Shown: positions 55,033-64,000 of the stretch, piece by piece
Numbering within the stretch: position 1 is the first letter of the stretch
Layout of the letters: every line of letters starts with the position of its first letter
Source: Annona cherimola
Taxonomy: Eukaryota; Streptophyta; Magnoliopsida; Magnoliales; Annonaceae
DNA: 64,000 nt
Reading direction: 5' to 3'
Assembly: GCA_030490835.1 (NCBI GenBank)
Contig: CM059975.1
Span: forward strand, 33,388,133-33,452,132
Translations under genes and position numbers: made by a program
The notes under the pieces: model-generated
Told to the model about the DNA's origin: nothing
What the model saw: only the letters and a program-made list of their open reading frames with translations
Databases searched by the model: none

Positions 55033-58000
55033 TGTAGCGCCCCACTAGCCATTGCCCCGGACCGACATTCGCTATGGAAGAGATTTGAAAATATCTCCTT
55101 AGGATTTGCCATAATTTCGAAAGTAAAAGACCATATGTATATAAAAATTCACTTATAGCAACATTAGTTACTACAACCAATTACCATTAGACATATGACA
55201 GTAAAAACCAATTAAAATATAATTATTTCTACCATTTTTATCTTAGTAAAAGTAAAATATACATTTACAATTTCCAAACACATTAAAAGGCATCAACAGG
55301 TCATATGTCAATGACTCATAATCCCAACCTACAAATATATCTCACAGCTAATCGTATAATATACATCGCATCTCACGTATGCATCAACATCAAGTAACTA
55401 TAACCCAAAGTCAACATGACTTATACTTAGACCATTCCATACGAACTTGAGATCAAATATAATGTAGCTTATAGCTACTGCCTCTAGAATTAATCTTGCT
55501 AAAAATATTAAAAACAAACACGTGAGTTAGACAAACTCGGTAAGTAGATGCAATCAGTAATAACAACAGCAAATTAATATTAAATTCATCATATGCTATG
55601 TCATTACATATAATGCAAACACCGGACTCTCACTAGCCCTACACAATTATGTTATGTCACAAACACACATAGGAAACCAAACCAACTTCATGTCCATCCA
55701 GGGCCATGAACAACTCTATCCTCGTATCAATAAAGAGTCATAAACAACTCTATGCAAACCACGCATATGCGTGACTCATGCCATATGCATCATGCTCATG
55801 CTAAAATTATGCTTCGTGCTCATTTCAAACTATGCAGCACCAGTTTATCAAAACCATACACAAACACATATCCAAAAATACCAAACCATTTTCAAAGGGC
55901 GTAGCCTATACGACATGCAAATATCAAATCATCTCAAAATTCATCCAAATACACAACCCGTGTCAATTCATCTCAAATCCCAATATACATCCAATCATAT
56001 CTTAAGCGTGAAGTTCAAGTCTCATTTCAATCCATATGACCCATATTTATCAAGCACGTCACAAGTTTCATTCCAAATAATTAAACATTATATATGCCTT
56101 AAACATTTACAACACATTATTCACATCACAAAGGTAGTACACATACATTCATACATCATTTTCTCACCTTTAGTGTTACTTAGGCCTTTCATCAAACACA
56201 TCATAGGCATTATACAAAAATCAATCCTAACTCACTCTAAAGTCATGGGATTCCATCCAATACATTATAACACTATATACTTTTATATGCATTTCCATCA
56301 AAACCCCCAAATTCTAACCTTCCAAAATTTATACAGAAGTCCTATACAATCAAAATCAACTAAAATCATAAAATCAAAAAATCAAATATGGTGCCTACAA
56401 ATAATCACGAAGGACATGATTCCAACCCAAATCCATGATTTTTTTTTTTAAAAATAAGAAAATAACTTACCTCAAATTTATTTTTCTCCAAAAAAATTCC
56501 AACGTCTCCAAAACTTGAAGCTTTCTTCTTAACCCATCAAACTCTCTTGACGCAAAATCATCATAAAGAGCACTTTTATGTAGGTTTTTATGAGGGTAGT
56601 AAGTTAGGGTCACGATGAGGAAGAAGGGAAAGAAATGACCCTCCCTGCTCAAAACAACTTCCCACATAGTTTTGTCGGTGTAGGTCCATAAACGGTCTAA
56701 TTTTAGCTATTCCGTGCTATTTTGCTTATAACTTTTTTGTACAACTCCAACCGAGATGATTTTTTGCATTAAATTCCTACCTGCAGGTAGGGGTGTTAAT
56801 GGTCATGGTCAACCCGTCAACCCGCTCGTCCAACCCGTTAATAAATGGGTTTGGGTTGGGATTTTTGAATAAATGGGTTATGATCCGCCAATCCGTTTAA
56901 CCATTTAATTAAATAAACGGATTAGGGTTGAGACTTTGCAACCCGTCCAACCCGTTTATATAACCCGTCTAACCCGTCTAACCCATTTATAATATATTAT
57001 ATATAATTATATATATAAATTTAGTAAGTTATTGGCTTCCCGCTTTCGGCACTCTATTCCGCCCAACGCCTGCGCATGATGTTAACTTCTGCAGTCGCAG
57101 CCGAGACTGAGATTTGAAGTTCTCTTAGATTTGCTGCCGCACGCATAACCATATTTCAGAGCTGGGACCCCTTCTACAAAAGCACCAATTGCTTTTGACT
57201 CCCCCACTCAACGACCCATGATAACTACGCTGCACTACGCTGTTAACAAAGCCACATACAAATAAATGAATCGCATTTAATGCTGCAGTTACATCAACCA
57301 GATCATTCTTCAAGGGTATAGAGTGTCTCCCTCGCCCACTCGTTTTCTCTCTTTTCTCTCCTGCTTGCTCCGGTATCGATTTGTAGACTGCGCTGGCTCT
57401 CTTCATCGCCCTTTATCTCTTCTCTCATCTCTTCTCTTACTTGCCACTAGAAAGGCTAGCTCGCTTCCTCCTCTCGCCATTGTGTACCTCTCCGATCTTT
57501 TGAGTCATCGAAGGGCTTGCCTGCAAACTGCAAAAGAACGGGTGTCATATTCGACACTCGACATATGTCGGCAGTCGACGCCCACTACGACCTTCGACCT
57601 GCCGCCGCACGCACAGAGACTCCGCAAACGTCGGCACTCTGTGACTTTTAAATCTGCGGTGCCACACACACGAAGACTCGGCAAATCAAGTATGTTAACT
57701 TCGAGTTATTGAATTTATTTAATTTTACAGATTTATTGAAGGTTTTTAGCATTAAAATTAGTAACAAACACAACCCGTTAACAATCCGTTAATCCATTTA
57801 TTAAATGGGTTGTAAATGGGTTAGGGTTGAAGTTTTTTAAATGGGTTAATAAACGGATTAGGGTTGAGATATATTAAATGGGTTAGGATTAGGATTAGGC
57901 TCCAACCCGTTCAACCCGATCCGTTAACACCCCTACCTGCAGGTACTATCTTTTTATAAAATTTCAGCTCATAATTCCGTTACCAAAAAATTTGGCATAT

Positions 58001-58981
58001 ATTTTACTACGCAACTTTATCTAAATTTCGTTGACAATATATATAGCTATCTCATATAAAAATATTCCCAGCTACCAAACCAATCATTTATACACATCTT
58101 ATTATCATAATATCACATTTACCTAATTTTTTTATCAAAATATATCTTATACAAAATTTAACCCATTAGCTCCTCTCTTTAGCCATTTTTGCCTCTGTGC
58201 CTCTACAACAGGTCTCTTAGCCTGTATCACATGTATTACCTCTAATATTTTCAAAATCTCTTACCGCATATCACACATACATGTAGCATCTCATCCATGC
58301 TAAAAATCATCATGTCCCATGTTATTTTCAAAATTTTACACGTTAGGTTCATTTCTTACTCAATTTTTTCATTAGTTCCAAATGATTCAATTCACACAAA
58401 GTCATCATCTCAATCTCGTTGTCAAGCATTAAGAAAATATTTTAATCATGTCTAAAATCATTCTCATAAAAATCATGGCTCTCCTCAATTATCCTCGATC
58501 ATTTTCACTATCGTAGTTGTTTTGAGCTTAACTACACAATTAGGCTCATTTCTTTCGTTCTGTTGAATCTCTCATTCAAATTTCATCAATAAACATGCAT
58601 ATCCATTCCAAAGACACTAGGCATCTCACCCATACTAAAGACATTTTAAAATAAATTAACTCCAAAAATACCGTTATCTAGTTCAAAGTCTACACATGAA
58701 GGTTAAATATCAAATATTTATCATTCCATCAAATTAATAGTTTTTGTATACCCAAAATCATCTAATAAACACGTGTAAACCTACCCCGAGCATCTATCAA
58801 ACTATTTTTCAAAATTTACCATCCATTTTTCAATAATTAGAATTGCATTTTTACCACAACTCGTGTGATCTTTCACATATTCAACCTCTAATTTATCAAA
58901 ATCTTACTATCATCCACTTATCAAACTATATTATATATATCACCGTTGATTTACGTAGTTTATAATACCTGAGGTATTACA
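55033..58981 (-). mobile_element. LTR-like insertion (solo LTR, ~2.8 kb without nested element) in the hAT transposase
   Basis: Read on the minus strand it begins TGTAATACCTCAGGTATTAT and ends GGGGCGCTACA, i.e. TG...CA ends in the style of plant gypsy LTRs. It breaks the hAT transposase exactly between the ARDVLAI and ESTFS blocks; the flanks (CTTTT and GCTTT on the minus strand) look like a decayed 5-bp duplication. No gag or pol text is inside, so it is probably a solo LTR. A 226-codon open stretch at 55771-56451 is compositionally biased and not taken as a gene. It contains the young hAT copy B. Confidence 0.6.
56788..57935 (-). mobile_element. young non-autonomous hAT-type element, copy B, 1,148 bp
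   Basis: An inverted copy of the element at 52620, same length. Flanked by the perfect 8-bp duplication CCTGCAGG (56780-56787, 57936-57943), itself a palindrome. The two central open frames match copy A residue for residue and the ends match by eye. It lies inside the LTR-like insertion, which lies inside the old hAT element. Confidence 0.9.
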
Positions 58982-61413
58982 AAAAGAAACTCTAGATATA
59001 GAAATAGCAAGAACATCTCTAGCCATGTGTGATAAAATTCGATACTTTGAAGTGACCCATTATGCTAAAATATTAAAGGAATCATCATCTATTTCTACAA
59101 GGTCTTTCAAATATTGATCCAATTCGTTTTTCACATCATGAAATGCCTCCTTTAAAAAATCCTTATAGCATCCTCGCTTGAACAAGTAGAATTAGTATGT
59201 TTTCCATTCTCATCACTAGTTGCCTTCACCTCTTGAAGTACTGCTATTTCTGCATATTTTGCTGCAAAATTATTGAACACCACTTGCATCTTCACTTTTA
59301 CTTTTATCAACATTTCACTAAATTTTACACATTATACAATAAAGAATATCATAAATGAAGATATTTTTAACATATATCTTGGATCCAAAATAATCGTAAT
59401 GACCAAAATTATATTGATTTCATCAATACCCCCTAATGCTTGTCAAACTTTTCTTTCATTCTTTTGTGCATATCAAGAATAAGGGGTCACAGTCGGTTAA
59501 CAAATCTCTTAACAACCTTATGCTTTGCAAAATTCAATAAAATATAAATTTGCAGTAACATATAAAGACCTTGACAAAGTTTGAGTTGTGTGATAAAATT
59601 GTTTTAAAACACTAATCAACCGAGCAACATTATTCTAAGTGTTGGAGTATCTTCCCTAATAAATAAGACATCTTCCAACTTTATCTGCTCAAAGGCCCTT
59701 CTAAATCTCAAGTATTTTCTAACATGTGATGTATGTAATTTCATCTAATAAATACATCCAAAATTGATGATCCTTTATCTTTAATGAAGCATTTTTTATA
59801 CATTCCTTAAACAACCTCAGCCCTAAAGAGAGCACCTTATATGTTGAACAACGTTCTAATTCGTGTAATTGCATCCGCAATTTCTTTAAGTTCATCTCTA
59901 ACCATCAAATTTACAATAAGCGGCATATCTTATATTAAAAAGTTTTCATTGAATAACAAACTATTTTTATTTCTAACTATAATATTTCGAATGGATATTA
60001 CAACATCATTAAAGCAAGCATTATTAATTGTCATTGTGCAAACACTTAAAATTTTCCATTCCCTTTTACTTTGATCTATTACAGATGTAATTGCTTCACC
60101 AATGTATACACTATGAATAAAAACAACTAACAATCTTCTTATATAAAGGCCAACTTGTGTCAATAAAATGCGTTGTGAGACAAAGATAACCAGCATTTTA
60201 AATTAAGTTCCACTTATGAATAGTCAAACAAATAGTTTGAAGATTTTCCTTTAACAATATTTCAGTTCTTTTTTACTTGATAAATCTTTAGAGTCTTGAG
60301 TAATTATCTGACACTAACTAAGTAAAACTATGACATGCTTGTTCGAATCCTTTAAAGCTAATATGCTCAATAGTGCTAATAGGCATTTCATCAATCATAA
60401 TCATCCAAGCAATAACTTTTCCAATAGCTAGTTAATCAAACTTCCAATTGCCTAATGAAGCTTCTCTTATAAGATCTGTTGTAAGGCTCCATCATCATTT
60501 TTATAACATTTTTTGCATGTCTTCTAAGTGTGTTTTTGCTTATCTTGCTCTCACATTTATATTATTCCTCGTATTTTTTATAAACATAGATTCGTGCCTT
60601 TGAAGCTACAAGTGCATAATTTTTTTTCAAAAAATTCCCATACAGATGTTATTATATTTTCATTTTTGTAGTGTGGTCGGTGTAACTTCAAATGGTGTTG
60701 ATGATGATATGTTGGCATGCACTTCAATGGCATCATCATCTTCCATATTAATTAATGCATAAAAATTGACTATTTTAACACATTAATTCAACCAATAAAT
60801 CAACATAAATAATGAAATAATCAATAGATTATAATAATATATTACAATAATTGGATACATTAAAAATATATAATAATAGTAAATGTGTTTTGAAATTCAA
60901 AAGAGTGTATCTTACAAGTCACAACAAACTAAAAGTAAATGATCATTTGAAAGCAACAATGGCAATTAAGACTAGTAGCAGCAACACTAATCGGTCACGA
61001 CAATGTCAGAAGAGAGAAAAGCGAGGCAGAGGAAAATAAGGAAGGGAACGAGGGATGTGAGCCGTGAGGGAGGGAGGGAGGGAGGAGAGAAAATTATATG
61101 AGAGGAAAGGAAGGATGAAGGAATTAGATGAAACTTAATAATTGGTGCAAGTTAGTTACTGCTAGAAAAGGGAGGCAAATGGGAAGAAAGCTCATGGAAA
61201 GGCAAAAAAAAAAAAAAAAAAGCTCTGAGATTCTTAAGCATATTTATAATATAATATAAATGAGGATATGTAAAATCGGGTTGACCAAACTCCCCACTCG
61301 ACTTGACCTAATTTTAGAAATTGAGTTAGATTGAACTTGATTTTAAAACCTAATTTCTGAAAACTTTAGCCCGATCATTATATAAATCGGTTCGAACCAT
61401 CCTATTTACACTC
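58982..61413 (-). pseudogene. old autonomous-type hAT element: transposase relic and 5' end
   Basis: On the minus strand, in order: a right terminus CAGGAGTGTAAATAGG (reverse of 61398-61413) similar to the TIR of the young elements; subterminal GGTTGACC/AACCGATTT text; a BED-type zinc-finger remnant (about 60500-60640; LRRHAKN); SGEAIASVIDQS-REW and TMTINNACFNDV (60020-60110), matching the hAT core W-I--V-TITVDNASSND; KEKFDKH-GVL (near 59450), and a VLDPRYKL-like block (near 59390); finally ILSHMARDVLAI (59005-59045). Stops and frameshifts throughout. The transposase would cut and paste elements with matching TIRs. Confidence 0.8.
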
Positions 61414-61414
61414 C

Positions 61415-63570
61415 TGATATTTGAAATCCAAGTTTCTCTCAATGCTTGGTAATTGCACATCCTCTTGTTCATCAAGATAAACATGCTAGAGATCCGTAAT
61501 TTGCCTAGTAATTGCACATCCTCTTGTTCATCAAGATAAACATATTAGAGATCCATAATTTGCAGTGTTCAGGGAGTGCTCAAAGCTAGATGATTAACAT
61601 TGATAAAATAGTAGTTTTCTTTAGTGCAAATATGCGGGTTGAGAAAAGAAAAGAGGTCAGTCATGGTTAGGCTGAAATCAAAAAGAAATTGATACCTATC
61701 TAGAGTTATCAACATGACTTGGAAAGTCAATAAAAATAGTATTTAGGGGCTTAAAAGAGCGGATATGGATAAAGGCTTAAGGTTAGAAGGAGAGATTATT
61801 ATCAACAAGGGAAACAAGTCGTGATAACGGTGATAGCATGAACCATCCCTAGTTACACCTTCCTTCTACTTAAGGATTTTTGTAGCCAGATAAATAACAT
61901 TTTGAGCAAATTTTGGTGAGACAGCAATGGGGGCAAGGGAAAGATGAGTTGGGTAGGATGGAAGAAAATATATACACTAATGGTAGTATGGCCATGGGAT
62001 TTAGAAACATAGTGGCTTTCAATTATATTATGCTAGCAAAGCAAATCTGGCGATTAGTAGTGAATACTGAGCCATTTTGCTATAAGCTTTTTGAGTGCTA
62101 AACATTTTTTAAATGAAAACATATGGGATTCAAATGAAGGGACCAAAAGACTTTTATACATGGAAAAACATCGTCAAGGCCACATATATTTTAAGGGAGG
62201 AAGGACATTAGAGATATGAGATAGACAAAAAATCAGATTCTTTTAAGTGGCTGAAGGAAAGGCTCACAAAAACCAGGCCACTTCTTGAACACATTTCAGA
62301 AAAGGAGAAGGAGGTATACAACTTCATAAACCATTCAAGTAGAACTTGTTCCTAGCAATTCTACGGAATTTGAGTGGCAAAAGATTTAGTTGCTTCATAT
62401 CTCGTAGAAGACACACAAGATGGGTGGTTATAGTCCCTTGAAGCTGATGACAACTATAAAGTCAAACTAGCATACAAGTTGATTAAAACTCACCATTTCA
62501 GTTTTGCAAGTCAAACAAATGCAAGCTTGAACCACTAGGAGATGATAATAGTTAAGTAGCTTTGGAAATGCAAGCCGCCCAGTAGGATCAAGTTTTTTGG
62601 ATAGAGAATGCTAAGAAATGCCCTACCCATAAAGGCTAATCTTAGTAGAAGTAGCATGACTGTTGACCCCGCATGTAATTTCTGTAGAAGGGGGGAAGAT
62701 GTATACCATTTTTGTCTTATGTGAGAGAATTTTACGGGCTAGGAGGACACTTGTTTTTTATAAGAATATTTAGCCTCTTAGGGATGCTTTAATTTGTATT
62801 TTCACCTGATTTACTTGTGAACAAAGTGGGGATAAACTAGCCTCATTCATTTTGTTGTGTTGGAGAATTTGGTATCCCTAAAATCTGATAAAAGAGTAAG
62901 GCACACATAACCTAACTTTGATCATATACTTGATTGGTGTAAAGACAACTAGGACAACATAAAAAAAAGCAAGCATGGAGGGGGAATTATGTAATTGGGG
63001 GAGAAAGCTAACACTCAGATGAGTTTAACCAACATCTAGTTACTTGAAAATTAATGTGGATGGTCGAAGGAATGCCTGAGAAAACCACATGGGATTTGAA
63101 GCAATTTTGAAAATTTTGAATGGAGCTTTCATAGCAACAAGATGCTGGAAGGTGGTAGAAATTATGGAGGTTCTACCATGGAAGCAATGATTGTTTTATT
63201 TGGGATTAAATGGAAATTGAAATGAAGAGCACCGACTTTAGAGACTGACTAAATTGAAATGAAGAGCACCAGCTTTAGAGACTGACTCCCTTATACTGGT
63301 AAGCTTTATTAATGAGGAGTGTCGAGTTTTATCTGTTGTTGGCATTCTAATCCATGAGATATGGTCTATTGCATCATCCCTTACATCAATTAAATTCTTA
63401 TATGCGCTTTGGGCTGGAAACTAATGTGCTCATAATACAGCTGGTGTTGTAGCAAAAAAATTTTATTCTCATAAGACGTGGTAGAGATGCCCTCCTGGAT
63501 TACTTATAAATCCATTGTCCATGGATAGTTCTCTTAATTAGTAAGTATATATACATCTTAAAAAAAAGAA
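61415..63570 (+). pseudogene. LINE C-terminal half (3' part of the split LINE)
   Basis: Continues the LINE broken at 52620. A decayed FADD region with LLFIKIN (61460-61555), INIDKIVVFFSANM (61590-61635), AIPSYTFLLL-like text (61840-61870), ILSKFWW (61897-61920), then MAMGFRNIVAFNYIMLAKQIWRL (61986-62055, in blocks), a zf-RVT-like segment (LWKCKPPSRIKFFG near 62560; DPACNFCRRGEDVYHF near 62665-62712), and RNase H (LKINVDGRRNA near 63045; AHNTAGVVAKKF near 63430). It ends in an A-rich tail near 63560. Broken by many stops. The order and strand match a plant L1 element. Confidence 0.8.
61444..61562 (+). repeat. two tandem 59-bp units covering the LINE FADD region
   Basis: TAATTGCACATCCTCTTGTT at 61450 recurs at 61509, and the whole 59-bp unit repeats with about four differences (ATG/ATA, CTAG/TTAG, CCG/CCA). 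Confidence 0.85.
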
Positions 63571-64000
63571 TTATATCACAACGTGGAAGTAGAGAAGATC
63601 AACCTCCAAATATCGTCAAAAGCTTTTTTTAATAACTCTATGGAATCCTTCACCAATTTCTTATGGCTACTTGAGAAAGTCCATTTTGTGATTTATTCAA
63701 CATTTTCCAAATAAACGTGATGGATTGGTTCATTAAATGACAATGAAAAGCATCATAAATAAAAGAGTTCCTCATTCATAAGCAAACAACCATGTAAGAC
63801 AAGATTGGCCAAACAACAAAATTTTTGTTATTTGTGCATTACAATGCTAATGAGTTCAAAGTCACAATCAAAATGCAAACACGTGTAATTAAAATTGTGA
63901 TGAGATTTTGCACATGTAGAAAGTGACAACTAAATGGCATGAGTTGTGTACATGCACATAGGGCTCTCATGTGAATGAAAGAATATTCGAACAGATATTG
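63571..64000. other. AT-rich DNA at the right edge, nothing recognised
   Basis: No gene or repeat structure was recognised. Confidence 0.4.

Noticed and set aside
55771..56451. 226-codon open frame on the plus strand
   Set aside because: Biased composition (rich in I, H, K, Q, S), no recognisable domain, and it lies inside the LTR-like insertion; better explained by low stop density in A/C-rich sequence.
1..64000. CRISPR arrays, operons, bacterial or plastid inserts
   Set aside because: No regularly spaced repeats, no bacterial gene organisation and no recognisable organelle genes were seen.

Overview
This is an AT-rich piece of a plant nuclear genome, most likely from a flowering plant (eudicot-like, species not assignable). 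The evidence is spliced genes with GT-AG introns, plant-type gene families (RH32-like DEAD-box helicase, MED21, an AT-hook protein), plant-type LINEs, Ty3/gypsy and hAT relics, Tourist-like MITEs and an endogenous pararetrovirus. No bacterial operons, CRISPR arrays, rRNA or tRNA genes were seen.

Three host genes are supported, all on the minus strand. (1) The 5' part of a DEAD-box RNA helicase (53-2289; three exons, running off the left edge), with a telo-box upstream. (2) Mediator subunit 21 (MED21; four exons, 17080-27456), which decodes to a complete 137-aa protein but carries an 8.7-kb third intron holding a Ty3/gypsy integrase relic and MITEs. (3) An AT-hook protein of 487 aa (30976-32439) with an internal 90-bp duplication, a likely 2.2-kb intron in its 5' UTR, and a TATA box plus telo-box near 35.04-35.06 kb.

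The rest is repeats. 2.5-3.7 kb: eroded hAT-type relic. 4.4-10.9 kb: a nearly full-length dead LINE with a MITE inside it. 11.2-16.8 kb: a dense MITE cluster with nested insertions and a 53-bp minisatellite. 27.8-30.1 kb: an exact 239-bp tandem duplication, a LINE fragment and more MITEs. 35.0-39.0 kb: an old ~2.4-kb segmental duplication interrupted by Tourist-like MITEs. 40.8-46.6 kb: an almost genome-length, broken endogenous pararetrovirus in reverse orientation, with a recognisable promoter/poly(A) unit and a 281-bp MITE in its RNase H region. 46.7-48.9 kb: a long direct repeat and rearranged pararetroviral pieces.

The most striking architecture is at 51.8-63.6 kb. One LINE is split by a nest of younger elements: an old hAT with a decayed transposase gene, itself split at the codons of its C-terminal dimerisation domain by a ~2.8-kb solo-LTR-like insertion, which is split in turn by a young 1,148-bp non-autonomous hAT element. 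A second copy of the same 1,148-bp element, matching wherever compared and in inverted orientation, sits 3 kb away at the other edge of the nest. Each young copy has a perfect 8-bp target duplication (TAATGAGC and CCTGCAGG), which points to very recent mobilisation.
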